64,000 bases of DNA from Paenibacillus yonginensis (GTDB taxonomy: Bacteria; Bacillota; Bacilli; Paenibacillales; Paenibacillaceae): NCBI RefSeq assembly GCF_001685395.1, contig NZ_CP014167.1, positions 2,795,501 to 2,859,500 of the forward strand, written 5' to 3'. Positions within the stretch are counted from its first letter, which is position 1, and each line of letters starts with the position of its first letter. Shown here piece after piece: positions 35,953-45,643 of the stretch. The notes under the pieces were generated by a model. It ran no database searches. It had not been told where the DNA came from and worked only from the letters and a program-made list of their open reading frames with translations. The position numbers were made by a program, and so were the translations under genes.

Positions 35953-36771
35953 TTATTTCATCCCGGAAATCGTATATCCTTCAATAATATGTTTCTGGAA
36001 GAAAGTAAAAATAATAATGATAGGAATGACCATAAAAGCTGCCCCCGCCATCTGCAGGCCAAATTCAGTGCCGTATTGCCCTTTCAGCAGCGAAAGCCCG
36101 ACGGACAAGGTATACAATCTTTCATCGTTGGCAATAATCAGCGGCCACAGGAAGCTGTTCCAGGCCCCGATAAACGTTAGAATCGCCTGAACCGCAAAAA
36201 CCGGTTTCACGACCGGCAGAATCAGCCGGAAGAAAATACGGAACTCCCCGGCACCGTCCAGACGCGCCGCCTCCATCAAATCCGTCGGGATGGTGGCCAT
36301 GAACTGGCGGAACAAAAAGATGCCGAAGGCGCCAACCAGTCCCGGAAGAACAATCCCCGCCATCGTGTTGACGAGTCCCATTTTATTGATGATTAAATAC
36401 GTCGGAATCATGGTTACCTGGCCCGGAATCATCATGGTGGCCAGGATTAAATAGAAAAAGCCGTTTTTCCCCGGAAATTCAAATTTCGCAAAAGCGTAGC
36501 CGGCCAAAGCGTTCAGCAGCAAGCCGACAAACGAACAAATAACAATAATCAGCGTATTTTTCAGATAAACCAGGAAATCCATTTCCGTAAACAGCCTGCT
36601 GTAGTTGTTCCAGGTCGGATGATGCGGGATAATGGTTGGCGGAATTACCGTAAATTCATTCTCCGGCTTAAACGACGAGCCGAGCATCCAGATGAACGGA
36701 ACCATCATCAGAATGCCGCCCAGGATCAGGAGCGTTATCATAACGCCTTTTTCAATCTTTTTGACGGCCAT
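35953..36771 (-). CDS. sugar ABC transporter permease (MalG-type)
   Basis: This 272-residue permease has six helices. The EAA loop that contacts the ATPase is visible as EAARLDGAGEFRIFFRLILP. It is the second permease of the importer and starts 17 nt after the MalF-type gene ends, with AAGGAGGAG before its ATG. It would work with the binding protein at 37817 and a shared MsmX-type ATPase encoded elsewhere, because no ATPase gene is present in this locus. Confidence 0.93.
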   Translation of the reverse strand: MAVKKIEKGVMITLLILGGILMMVPFIWMLGSSFKPENEFTVIPPTIIPHHPTWNNYSRLFTEMDFLVYLKNTLIIVICSFVGLLLNALAGYAFAKFEFPGKNGFFYLILATMMIPGQVTMIPTYLIINKMGLVNTMAGIVLPGLVGAFGIFLFRQFMATIPTDLMEAARLDGAGEFRIFFRLILPVVKPVFAVQAILTFIGAWNSFLWPLIIANDERLYTLSVGLSLLKGQYGTEFGLQMAGAAFMVIPIIIIFTFFQKHIIEGYTISGMK

Positions 36772-36788
36772 GCCGGTTCTCCTCCTTC

Positions 36789-37691
36789 TTAATACTCGAC
36801 TTCTTTCTTTCTCACCGCAAACTGCACGATGGTGGCCAGGATAATGATGACGAACAGTACAAACGAACCCGAAGCCGCGTAACCGAAGTTGCTGAGCTTA
36901 AAGCCGTTGTTGTAAATGAAGAGCGCCAGCGACATGGTCGCGTTCAGCGGTCCGCCTTTTGTCATGACAAACGGTTCCTCGAAGAACTGAATCCAGCCGA
37001 TCAAAGTCGTAATCGTAACGAAGAAGGTCGCGAAGCTCAGCAGCGGAACCGTGATATAGCGGAGTTTCTTCCATCCGGTAGCCCCGTCGATTTCGGCGGC
37101 TTCATAATAGGAACGCGGAATTCCCTGCAGGGCCGCCAGGAAAATAATCATATTCAGGCCGATGGCCTTCCAAAGGGCCAGCAGAATCAGGGAAAACTTG
37201 GCGAGCGTCGGATCCTGCAGCCACTGCTGGGCCGGGATGCCGAACCAAGAAAGCATGTAGTTGAACAAACCGTAAGAACCGTTGTACAGATACCCCCAGA
37301 CCACGGCAACGGCCACAATGTTCGTTATGGAAGGCATGTAATAGATGACGCGGAACGTCTTGAACAGCCAGCTTGTGCCGTAATTCAGCAGCAAAGCTAC
37401 CGCCATGGCGCATATGACCACCAAAGGTACCCCTACAATCACATAAATAAAAGTGTTGAATAAAGCTTTCAGAAACACCGGATCTTTAAAAATTCTGATA
37501 TAGTTGTCAAAACCGACGCCGCGGATGTTGGAATAGTCGGCAAGTCCGACCAGGTCCATATTGGTAAAACTGATTACAAGCGCAATAACGATCGGAATGA
37601 TCGAAAATACGACCAACAGCAAAACGGCCGGAGCAATAAACATATATGGATATTTATTTTTGTTCCACTGTTTCGCGAACTCCCTCATCAT
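36789..37691 (-). CDS. sugar ABC transporter permease (MalF-type)
   Basis: This 300-residue permease has six helices and the EAA motif EAAEIDGATGWKKLRYITVP. I chose ATG at 37691 (AAAGGGG 5-8 nt upstream); GTG at 37697 is inside the ribosome site. It follows the binding-protein gene after 125 nt that contain a stem-loop, which would make the binding protein more abundant than the permeases. It belongs to the CUT1 class of oligosaccharide importers. Confidence 0.93.
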   Translation of the reverse strand: MMREFAKQWNKNKYPYMFIAPAVLLLVVFSIIPIVIALVISFTNMDLVGLADYSNIRGVGFDNYIRIFKDPVFLKALFNTFIYVIVGVPLVVICAMAVALLLNYGTSWLFKTFRVIYYMPSITNIVAVAVVWGYLYNGSYGLFNYMLSWFGIPAQQWLQDPTLAKFSLILLALWKAIGLNMIIFLAALQGIPRSYYEAAEIDGATGWKKLRYITVPLLSFATFFVTITTLIGWIQFFEEPFVMTKGGPLNATMSLALFIYNNGFKLSNFGYAASGSFVLFVIIILATIVQFAVRKKEVEY

Positions 37692-37760
37692 CTTCACCCC
37701 TTTGATGGTAATTCCTGAGAACGCCGCCCACTAGGCGGAGCTAAAAGCCAAAAGCACACA

Positions 37761-37788
37761 GCCGGGCCGCCTTTCGGCGAAACCCGGC
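37761..37788 (-). terminator. intra-operon stem-loop after the binding-protein gene
   Basis: GCCGGG/CCCGGC arms enclosing a second GCCG/CGGC stem, without a T-tract. It probably stabilises the upstream mRNA or attenuates read-through. Confidence 0.55.
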
Positions 37789-37816
37789 GCAGCGTGAGCT
37801 TTCCACTTCAGAATGA

Positions 37817-39058
37817 TTATTTTGCCAGGATTTCTTTGGCTTTGTCATTCAGCTTATTCATTTCGGTTTGCGTATCCGCGCCGCCGATGGTGATTTGCTC
37901 AAAGGAGGAGATCACCGACTGTGCAATGGTTTCCCACTCTTTGATTTGCGGAGCCGGACGTGAGGTTTCAAGCTGTTTGCCGAACGCCGCAATCATCGGA
38001 TCTTGGAAAGCCTGGTCGTCCCAAGCCGTTTTGAGGGCCGGAAGAGAGTTGGACGTTTCGTAATATTTCAGCTGAGCTTCTTTATCCGACATGAAGGAAA
38101 TAAATTTGGCTGCTTCGTCTTTGTTTTTGCTGTAGTTAAAGATCGAGAGGTCAGCGCCGCCGATAGCGGATTGATTGTTTTCTTTCGCCGGAAGCGTCGT
38201 GACTGTCCATTTACCGTCAATTTCAGGGTCTTTGTCCTTAATGGTTTGAATCATCCAAGGACCGCTGATGAACATAGGGATCGTGCCGTCTTTGAATGCC
38301 GCAACCGTATCCAGATCCGTGCCTGAAGGCGTCAGCTTTTCGTCGTAGAAGCTTTTCAGGTAGTTGATCGCTTCCACATATTTTGGATCATTGAAATGCG
38401 GCTGACCTTGATCGTCAATAAAATCGATGCCGTTCTGCCAGGCGAAGATTGCCGCTGTAATTTGGTCTTTGCTGTCAATGGTGATGCCGTAATGGCCGGC
38501 GCCGCCTTTGGCAACCAATTTTTGCGAAGCAGCCTTCAGCTCATCCCAGGTTTTAGGTCCTTCCGGATAACCTACATCCGCCAGCAGGTCCGAACGGTAG
38601 AACAAGGCGCGGGTCTCTACATACCAAGGAATACCTACAGTTTTGCCGTCATATTGACCGGTTTGCACCGCACCGTCGTAGAAATTCTCCGCTTTCAGGT
38701 TCGGATATTTTTCGATATAAGGTGCCAGATCAGCAAGCGCGCCGGCTGCCGCAAACTCGGGAACCCAAGTGGTGCCCATTTGCACAACGTCCGGTCCATT
38801 TTGCGAAGCAACCGCTGTCAAAAGTTTGTCGTGAGCGGAATCCCAAGGAATGGCCTGCACCTCAACCTTAACACCCGGATTCTGTTCCTCATACATTTTG
38901 GTAATCGGCGTTACCGTGTCGGAGGTTCCCATAAACCAAACCTTCAGCGTTTTGCTGCTTCCCGATCCGGAATTGGAGTTGTTCGAGCCGCAGCCTGCCA
39001 ATACCAGTGAAAATGCCATCAGTGTAGCGAACATGATGCCCCAAGTTTTTTTCTTCAT
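37817..39058 (-). CDS. sugar ABC transporter substrate-binding lipoprotein
   Basis: This 413-residue extracellular lipoprotein has the lipobox LVLAGC, with the modified cysteine at about residue 23, followed by an Asn/Ser/Gly linker. The mature part is a family 1 solute-binding fold (KTLKVWFMGTSDTVTPITKM). It is the first gene of the importer operon and lies 61 nt downstream of a perfect 14-nt LacI palindrome. By analogy with the Listeria locus it should bind beta-1,2-linked oligoglucans. Direct sequence evidence for that ligand is not available to me. Confidence 0.92.
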   Translation of the reverse strand: MKKKTWGIMFATLMAFSLVLAGCGSNNSNSGSGSSKTLKVWFMGTSDTVTPITKMYEEQNPGVKVEVQAIPWDSAHDKLLTAVASQNGPDVVQMGTTWVPEFAAAGALADLAPYIEKYPNLKAENFYDGAVQTGQYDGKTVGIPWYVETRALFYRSDLLADVGYPEGPKTWDELKAASQKLVAKGGAGHYGITIDSKDQITAAIFAWQNGIDFIDDQGQPHFNDPKYVEAINYLKSFYDEKLTPSGTDLDTVAAFKDGTIPMFISGPWMIQTIKDKDPEIDGKWTVTTLPAKENNQSAIGGADLSIFNYSKNKDEAAKFISFMSDKEAQLKYYETSNSLPALKTAWDDQAFQDPMIAAFGKQLETSRPAPQIKEWETIAQSVISSFEQITIGGADTQTEMNKLNDKAKEILAK

Positions 39059-39118
39059 CTTTCTTTCACCCCGTTTGTAGTATGCACTGCATAAAAAGCT
39101 AAAATGAAAGCACTTACT

Positions 39119-39132
39119 TCGAAACGTTTCGA
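39119..39132. promoter_or_regulatory. LacI-type operator, site 1 (perfect palindrome)
   Basis: TCGAAACGTTTCGA is a perfect 14-nt palindrome 61 nt before the start of the binding-protein gene, a position suited to blocking transcription. More TTTCGA-like half sites follow within 50 nt. Confidence 0.8.
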
Positions 39133-39314
39133 TTTATTTCGAAAAAAAAATTCGTGCTCGTTTCGAGTCGAACAAACCAGCTTTTCGGCCATACAAAGGC
39201 GGTTTTAAAGGATTTAACCCTTTTATCCCACCTGTGTTCACGCTTCCAATCCATCATCGAGGCTTTAATCTAACGTCTATTGGAAAGATGAACTCTTATA
39301 AACCTTTAATAAAT

Positions 39315-39328
39315 TCGAAACGTTTCAA
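39315..39328. promoter_or_regulatory. LacI-type operator, site 2
   Basis: TCGAAACGTTTCAA lies 196 nt from site 1, which would allow DNA looping by a tetrameric or paired repressor. The remaining 39133-39483 holds the promoters of this operon and of the divergent AEC gene; nothing else is evident there. Confidence 0.75.
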
Positions 39329-39483
39329 TACACACATTATAATCTGCCCTGATAGCGATTTCAACCCTTATTTTTGTTAATAATCTGATTTTTATTCCCT
39401 CTGCACGACTGGTTTAACGTGTTATAATGACAAAGCAATTACTGCTGTTCTTTATTCCTTTTGAAAAGAGATGAACCTACACC

Positions 39484-40407
39484 ATGATCGCAGACATTTT
39501 ATTGCAGGTAGTCCTGCCTATCTTTGTGCTGATCGGAATCGGCTCCATCATGCAGTACATATTCAAGCTTGATCTGTACACCTTAACCAAAATCAACTTT
39601 TATTTTATTACCCCCGCAGCCGTGTTTGTCAGCATGTATGAATCGGAAATGTCTCCGTCCCTTTTGGGCAGCGTAGCTTTGTTCTACGCGCTGTACGTCT
39701 TGATTCTTTATGCTGTGGGAACGCTCGTTGGCCGCCGGCGCAAGTTCACCAGGGGAATGAGGGCTGCGTTTACCAACAGCTTGCTGCTTGATAACTCCGG
39801 CAACTATGGTCTGCCGGTCAACAATTTAGCCTTCAAAGGAGACCCGATGGCCGGATCGGTACAAGCGCTGATCATGGCTTTCCAGAGTCTCTTGACCTTT
39901 ACGTACGGCGTTCTGTCGATCCAGGGCGCCAAAAGCAACGGCTTATACAAAGAAGCCATCAAAGGGTTCCTCAAAATGCCTGTGCCTTACGCGCTGGTGC
40001 TTGGCCTCATCTGGCACCTGCTGGCTCTGCCGGTTCCGGCCTTCATCTATCAGCCATTGCTGTACGGCAATAAGTCCATGGTTGCGATTGCCCTGCTCAC
40101 CCTGGGCGCTCAGATCGTCAAATATCCGCTGCGGCTGGACAGGGTCGAAGTCTATCTCAGCGTGGTTCTTCGCCTGTTGTTCGCACCGGCTGTCGGCTTC
40201 TTATTGATTATGCTGCTTGGAATGAAGGGAGTCCCTGCTCAAGCGCTGCTGATTGCCTCCGGCATGCCAGTCGGCGTCAACACTTCGATTCTGGCCGAGG
40301 AATATCAGAACGAACCCGACTTTGCAGCCCAGACTATTTTGATCTCTACGATTATTAATGTCATTACCATTACCGTCTTGATCTCATTAGCCGGCCATCT
40401 GGCATAA
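39484..40407 (+). CDS. AEC-family (auxin efflux carrier) transporter
   Basis: This 307-residue membrane protein has about 10 helices arranged as two five-helix halves. It shows family features such as NSLLLDNSGNYGLPVNNLAF in the first half and ASGMPVGVNTSILAEEY in the second. Bacterial members export or exchange malate and other organic acids. The gene stands alone on the plus strand, divergent from the glucan operon and convergent with the second sugar operon, so context gives no substrate. A possible TATAAT-like promoter (GTTATAATGA, 39421-39430) precedes it. Confidence 0.9.
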   Translation: MIADILLQVVLPIFVLIGIGSIMQYIFKLDLYTLTKINFYFITPAAVFVSMYESEMSPSLLGSVALFYALYVLILYAVGTLVGRRRKFTRGMRAAFTNSLLLDNSGNYGLPVNNLAFKGDPMAGSVQALIMAFQSLLTFTYGVLSIQGAKSNGLYKEAIKGFLKMPVPYALVLGLIWHLLALPVPAFIYQPLLYGNKSMVAIALLTLGAQIVKYPLRLDRVEVYLSVVLRLLFAPAVGFLLIMLLGMKGVPAQALLIASGMPVGVNTSILAEEYQNEPDFAAQTILISTIINVITITVLISLAGHLA

Positions 40408-40422
40408 ACCACGCTTTCCCTC

Positions 40423-42108
40423 TTATCTGGAAGAACCCGGCTTCGATTCGGACACTGAAGCCCGGTAGCTGTTCAGCGCCAGCTGCTCAATTTCGATCGC
40501 CCGCTGAATGTCGAGCAGACGGATCTTGTTCACATATTCATCAAAGGCCGATACAGGCTCAAGGCCCATAATGATTTTGAGGGATATTTCGGTGACGAGT
40601 TTGTTCACTTCCTTCATGATCGCGGACAGCTCGGTGCTCTCCTTCTCCGTGATCGGCAGCGCCGGCAGCGTATAAAGCGCCGCGTCGGTGTCCGACCATA
40701 ACCGGATCGCCTCCTGCTGCTCAGGCAGGGTATAATACTGCTCCATATAGCGGATATCCTGCACGAAAGGTCCGAAATAACTCGCCCGGGTATACATCGC
40801 CAGCGCCTGCGACGGCGCCAGCTTATCCGGATTGTTTAGAATAACGTCCGTATAGGCCGGGTAGCCGTCCTTCATCTTATAACTGACTCCTTCAATGCCA
40901 AAATTGAAGAGCAGATGGCCTTCTTCTCCATAGCCGTAGTCCAGCATTTTTACTGCTTCTTCTACATGCTTGCTTTTGGCAGAAATCGCTACGCTGCTGG
41001 AACCGACGGCCGGAGCCAGCTGTCCGAACTTAGGACGGTCCCCGTGGCGGAGCACCGGATAAGGCGCTGGCGCAAGCTCCACGGACGGATCATTATTTTT
41101 CATAAAGGGAAGCCAGGTGCCTATGCCCGCTCCGGCATTCCAGATGCTTGCCCCGCTGCGGCTCAAAATCATGTTTGTGTCCTGGGTCTCCGGGTCCACC
41201 GCAGCAAAATTCGGGTCCAGCAGCCCTTCCGCATACCACTGCCGAAAGAGCGCCAGGAAATCTTTATAGCCGGGTTCAATGGGCCCAAACTTCACTTTGC
41301 CGTTCTCCTGGTAGAAACCTTTCTTAATCCCGAACGCCCCGATAAAGCCGCCGCTTTCAATGCCGAACAGCGGATTTGGAACACCCAGGAAGGTCAAAGG
41401 AGCTTCAGCTCCTTTTTTCTCCTTAAATGCCTTGAGCACGGTATGCCAGTCGTCGATGGTCACAGGCACCCCGAGTCCAAGCTCATCCAGCCAATCCTTG
41501 CGAATAATCGGTCCCTGGTAAGTCCGAAGCTGGACATCTCCCTGAATAAATGGGAAGGCGTAATAACTTCCTCCGGCCGTACGGACCTGTAAATCAATAT
41601 CGGGATGTTCCTGAAGATACCTTTTCAAATTTGGAGCATATTTGTCTATGTAGTCGTTCAGACGCAATATATACCCGTCATGGATGGCCTTTTCCGGCCC
41701 TCCTGGATAATTGATCCATTCATATTCCATCATATCGGGCAAGTCTCCCGAGGCGAACAGCACATTAATCGCTTCCTTGGCCTGGTTGGCCGGCGGCTGG
41801 ATGAAGGTCAGCGACACTCCCGTTCTCCGCTGCCATTCCTGAAAGAACGGCACCTGGTTAAAGGTCGATTTAATGCCCGCCACGTTGCCGTTCAGTTCCG
41901 CCCAATAGGTGAGCTTATTAGCCGATTCAGGCGAAACCTGGCCTCCCAGCTGTCCATGTGAGATAGCCGCTGTGGGCTGCACCGGGCCAGTCGGCTGCGC
42001 GGTGTCCCGCTCCCGGTCGCAGGCGGCCAGCAGCATGAGCAGCGCAATCAGCAGTATCAGCGGTATGCATCCTCCAATTGTCCGTCCGACGGTTCCGTTC
42101 CCCTTCAT
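40423..42108 (-). CDS. sugar ABC transporter substrate-binding lipoprotein (LplA-like), paralog 2
   Basis: A lipoprotein of 561 residues with the lipobox LLAAC. It shares long stretches with the binding protein at 46714-48339, for example KYAPNLKxYLQEHPDID, VIRKDWLDxLGL and NNPDKLAP. I chose ATG at 42108, with GGGAGGG 6 nt upstream; longer versions would overlap the AraC gene. It is the last gene of the operon, 34 nt after the regulator. Two related binding proteins with one permease pair suggest a transporter that accepts two ligands, or a sensing role for this one next to the membrane regulator. Confidence 0.9.
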   Translation of the reverse strand: MKGNGTVGRTIGGCIPLILLIALLMLLAACDRERDTAQPTGPVQPTAAISHGQLGGQVSPESANKLTYWAELNGNVAGIKSTFNQVPFFQEWQRRTGVSLTFIQPPANQAKEAINVLFASGDLPDMMEYEWINYPGGPEKAIHDGYILRLNDYIDKYAPNLKRYLQEHPDIDLQVRTAGGSYYAFPFIQGDVQLRTYQGPIIRKDWLDELGLGVPVTIDDWHTVLKAFKEKKGAEAPLTFLGVPNPLFGIESGGFIGAFGIKKGFYQENGKVKFGPIEPGYKDFLALFRQWYAEGLLDPNFAAVDPETQDTNMILSRSGASIWNAGAGIGTWLPFMKNNDPSVELAPAPYPVLRHGDRPKFGQLAPAVGSSSVAISAKSKHVEEAVKMLDYGYGEEGHLLFNFGIEGVSYKMKDGYPAYTDVILNNPDKLAPSQALAMYTRASYFGPFVQDIRYMEQYYTLPEQQEAIRLWSDTDAALYTLPALPITEKESTELSAIMKEVNKLVTEISLKIIMGLEPVSAFDEYVNKIRLLDIQRAIEIEQLALNSYRASVSESKPGSSR

Positions 42109-42142
42109 ACTGTTCCCTCCCGAATAAATCAGCTTTAACCCC

Positions 42143-44485
42143 TCAAACAATTTCCTTGTATTTGCCCGGCGTAATCCCCTCATATTTCTTGAAGACGCGG
42201 ATAAAGGTTGCCGGATCATTGTAACCGACCTGCCTCGAAGTCTCGCTCACCGACTCCTGCCGGGTTCGCATGAGTTCTTTCGCCTGCTCGATCCGGTATT
42301 TATGAAGGTAATCCAGCATTCCCTCGCCGGTGTGATTCTTAAAGAGCTTGGATAAATAACTTCCCTTTAGCTGAAAATGCTCCCCGATCGCGTTGACGTT
42401 CAGATTCATGTCCATGTAATGGTCCTGAATATACTGCTGGACTTGATCCATCAGCGACCGGAGGGAATCCTCGCGCTCCCGGGACAGATGGGTTAGTCGT
42501 TTGGCCGAAGCAAACCCGCACACTTCCTGCAGCAGCGCCTGCAGCTTCTGCTGCATTTCCCGGATCGTATCGCAGGCCATAAGGCCGTTGATCCAGCGCG
42601 GATTGTCGGCAAGCGTACTGTCGTTGCCGTCTCCCAGCTCGTTGATCGCCTTGATCATGGTTCCGATGAGATTAAACATAAGGCATCTTGCCATCGTCAG
42701 CGGCATCACCGGTTTATCCAGATTTTTTTCAATAACCTCGTTCATATAGGAGGAGGCCTGCTCCAAATCCCCGGCCTTGATGAAATTGATCAGCTGCTGC
42801 TCCACCTGAAGCGGATAATAATAGCCGTAACCGATGTCTGCGGAGCTGCCTGGGCGGATGTCCTTATAGGCGATAATCCCCTTTTTCCCCAGCACCATCT
42901 TATATTCCATCGCATCCACCGCTTCCCGGTACGCTTCTGAAATGCCGATCCAGGAGGAATGGCGGCCGCTTATGGAGACGGTGATTTCCATATCATAACG
43001 CTCCAGAAATTGCTGGGCTTCGGCTGCGATATGATGCAGGTCCTGCTCCCAGGCGGGAGAATCCGCTTTCAAATTGACGAGACATACCATCATGTCGTCT
43101 GCTTCCGCCACGTAACCGGCATGCCCCTGCCTTTCCACCAGCTCTTCTACAACGTTGGAAATGATCAGCTGAATCAGCTTGCTCCGTTCGTTCAGATCGA
43201 TTCCCGGCAGGAATTCATACAATTTCTCTTCATTTTCAATGCCGAACAAAAGAACGGCAAACTCGCTGGACAGATATTTCATCTGGAAGGAGCGGAACGC
43301 ATCTTCATAAGGGACCAGGGTATCCGGCTTCCCCTTCAACAGCCGGTTGATCATATTGGAACGCAGCACCTGCTCGTGTTTCTTCAGCTGCTGAGTGATT
43401 TCGTCGTTTTCAGTCCGCGTTCGGGCAACAACCTTCTGGATAAACTGGAATTCATTCACATCGGCATAAGTCCGGTCGGTATTCTTATCCTGCAGGGACT
43501 CGATAAGCTGCTGGATCGGCGAATAATTGCGGCGCATGAAGAACCACGTAAGAACGCCTGCCCCAATCAGGCTTACCAAAATGCTGACATAAGTAAAATT
43601 GCGGACATACTCCGCTTTCTCCCAATAAATGCTGCTTGGAATGATCAGAGCGTATCTAAGATCGGAGACCGACGAATCGATGGAGAACAGCTCCAAACCG
43701 GAAGACTGAGCCGGATCAAACTGAAAGCGCTTTCCATTTATGAATGGCGTTAGTTCTTTGGAGCCGGGTTGATTGGACATCAGAATTTCGTTGTCAGCAT
43801 TTAAGATCAGCAGCGTTGACCCGTTAAAATCGGCGATACCGGCCACTGCTTCCTGGAATCTGCGCGTATCGGACATAACGACTACGCTGCCTGCGCTTTG
43901 GCCGTACATATCCTTCGGCAGCTGTGTAATGTAGGCGATGGAGGTCTTGGCTTCGGCTGCCGTGGAATGAGGCAGCACCACAAAGGAGTTGTTGGGGGCT
44001 TTCAACACCGTGTCCTTCCATTCCTCGAAAGTAAGCGCACCCGTGCGATGAATCGTATAAAAGGCGGTGTTCAAGTCCCGAATGTTGCCGGACCTGTACA
44101 CCGAACCGTCCCGGCTGGATATGACATAGAACTCGTCAATGGATGCATAAGAAGTTTTATAAAGACGGAATTCATTCACCAGCTGGTAGGCCGAATAAGG
44201 CACCTCCTGAGCCGGCATCCCGGAATACATCACCTGCTGCAGATTCGGGCTCCAGGTCATTTCCATATTCAATCGTTTCATCAGGTCGATCTGGCTGTCA
44301 ATCGTGTACCTCATCTGCTTGAGCAAGGAGTCGTTGGCCCGGTGAATCTCGCTTTTGAGAGCCTGGCTGGACTGAGCATAAATAACCAGACTGATCGCAA
44401 TCGGGACAAAGAGGACTACACTGTAAGAGACAAGCCAGGTGACGATAATGCTTTCCCGTTTCCGCCATAGATTTTGAATGCTCAT
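42143..44485 (-). CDS. membrane-bound AraC-family regulator (YesN/YtdP-like)
   Basis: This 780-residue protein has helices at about residues 17-37 and 292-314 enclosing an extracellular dCache-like sensor of about 255 residues. A cytoplasmic linker and a C-terminal AraC domain follow (about 680-780; LNVNAIGEHFQLKGSYLSKL and VSETSRQVGYNDPATFIRVF). It is a one-protein sensor-regulator rather than a two-component system: no receiver or kinase domain is present. It is embedded in the sugar ABC operon between the permeases and a second binding protein and probably activates it in response to an extracellular sugar or a loaded binding protein. Confidence 0.92.
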   Translation of the reverse strand: MSIQNLWRKRESIIVTWLVSYSVVLFVPIAISLVIYAQSSQALKSEIHRANDSLLKQMRYTIDSQIDLMKRLNMEMTWSPNLQQVMYSGMPAQEVPYSAYQLVNEFRLYKTSYASIDEFYVISSRDGSVYRSGNIRDLNTAFYTIHRTGALTFEEWKDTVLKAPNNSFVVLPHSTAAEAKTSIAYITQLPKDMYGQSAGSVVVMSDTRRFQEAVAGIADFNGSTLLILNADNEILMSNQPGSKELTPFINGKRFQFDPAQSSGLELFSIDSSVSDLRYALIIPSSIYWEKAEYVRNFTYVSILVSLIGAGVLTWFFMRRNYSPIQQLIESLQDKNTDRTYADVNEFQFIQKVVARTRTENDEITQQLKKHEQVLRSNMINRLLKGKPDTLVPYEDAFRSFQMKYLSSEFAVLLFGIENEEKLYEFLPGIDLNERSKLIQLIISNVVEELVERQGHAGYVAEADDMMVCLVNLKADSPAWEQDLHHIAAEAQQFLERYDMEITVSISGRHSSWIGISEAYREAVDAMEYKMVLGKKGIIAYKDIRPGSSADIGYGYYYPLQVEQQLINFIKAGDLEQASSYMNEVIEKNLDKPVMPLTMARCLMFNLIGTMIKAINELGDGNDSTLADNPRWINGLMACDTIREMQQKLQALLQEVCGFASAKRLTHLSREREDSLRSLMDQVQQYIQDHYMDMNLNVNAIGEHFQLKGSYLSKLFKNHTGEGMLDYLHKYRIEQAKELMRTRQESVSETSRQVGYNDPATFIRVFKKYEGITPGKYKEIV

Positions 44486-44751
44486 TTAGACCATCCCCAT
44501 GCCTGAGTAGTTTACCGTTCAAGCCTTTCTCCGCTTGATTAGACATTCATTATACCCGAACCCCCCCTGGAAACGTATAGTCAAAAAGTTCAATCCGGTT
44601 GATCAAAATGGAAATCCAGCCGGTTTCAGGCCGAACAAACACGAAAAAGCCTCAGGGGACCTGGCGGTCTGCCCGGGCTTTGCCGAGGTTTGCTCTTTGA
44701 ATTTTGTGCTTGATGCTTAAATGCTCGATGCTTAATGCTTGATGCCGGCTC
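44486..44751. other. intergenic region with microrepeat and hairpin
   Basis: Between the permease stop and the AraC start. It contains 2.7 copies of a 14-15 nt repeat (TGCTTGATGCTTAA, 44707-44746) directly behind the permease stop. It also contains an imperfect hairpin with GAGGCTTTTT (about 44642-44700) that may act as a partial terminator on the minus strand. Confidence 0.5.
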
Positions 44752-45633
44752 TTATCCTTTTAACGAGCCCACCATCACCCCTTTGACGAAAAACCGCTGC
44801 AGGAACGGATAGACACACAGGATCGGGATGGTCGCCACCATAATCGTAGCGTATTTGATCGTCTCCCCGATTTGGAACCGGTCCCCGGCCGAAGCCCCCG
44901 AAGACATGCTGTCCGTCGAGTTGGAGATCAGAATCTCGCGCAGCACCAGCTGAACCGGGAACAAGTTCCGGTCCTTGATGAACACCGAAGCGTAGAACCA
45001 GCCGTTCCATTTATCTACGGCGTAGTAGAGAATCATCACGGCAATCACCGGCATGGACAACGGAATAATGATCCGGAACAGAATCGTAAAATGGTTCGCG
45101 CCATCGATTTTGGCCGATTCCTCCAGACTGTCCGGAATCCCCATGAAGGAGGTCCGCATAATGATCAGGTTGAAGGTGCTGATGCTGAACGGGATAATCG
45201 TGGACCACAAGGAGTTCAGCAGGCCAACGCCTTTCACCACAAGATACAGCGGAATCAAACCGCCGCTGAAGAACATCGTGAACACGATGAGGAACATAAA
45301 CACTTTGTTCCACATGACATTTTTGCGGGACAGCACATAAGCGCCCATCGAGGTCATCAGCAAATTGACCGCTACCCCGCATACGAGAATGAACAACGTA
45401 TTTCGGAAGCCGATGCCGATCCCTGGATTGTTCAGCACGCTTTTATAAGCTTCCAGACTGAACCCCAGCGGTCTCCACAAGAACCCTTTGTGGCCGAGCA
45501 GCTGCGCGGAATTGCTGAAGGAAGCAAACAATACGTACAGCAGCGGGTACAAGGTCGCGATGACCAGAAGGGTCAACAGGGTATAGTTGATGGCCGTGAA
45601 GATGCGGTCCCCTATGCTTTGCTCTGTTGTCAA
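44752..45633 (-). CDS. sugar ABC transporter permease (LplC-type)
   Basis: This 293-residue permease has six helices and the EAA loop EESAKIDGANHFTILFRIIIP. It ends in VKGVMVGSLKG, typical of LplC/YtcP proteins. The start TTG at 45633 is preferred, with GAGGTG 7 nt upstream; GTG at 45642 is itself part of that ribosome site. It follows the LplB-type gene with about 10 nt between the stop and this start, so the two are coupled. Like other members of this class it needs an ATPase encoded elsewhere. Confidence 0.93.
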   Translation of the reverse strand: MTTEQSIGDRIFTAINYTLLTLLVIATLYPLLYVLFASFSNSAQLLGHKGFLWRPLGFSLEAYKSVLNNPGIGIGFRNTLFILVCGVAVNLLMTSMGAYVLSRKNVMWNKVFMFLIVFTMFFSGGLIPLYLVVKGVGLLNSLWSTIIPFSISTFNLIIMRTSFMGIPDSLEESAKIDGANHFTILFRIIIPLSMPVIAVMILYYAVDKWNGWFYASVFIKDRNLFPVQLVLREILISNSTDSMSSGASAGDRFQIGETIKYATIMVATIPILCVYPFLQRFFVKGVMVGSLKG

Positions 45634-45643
45634 GCTAATCACC

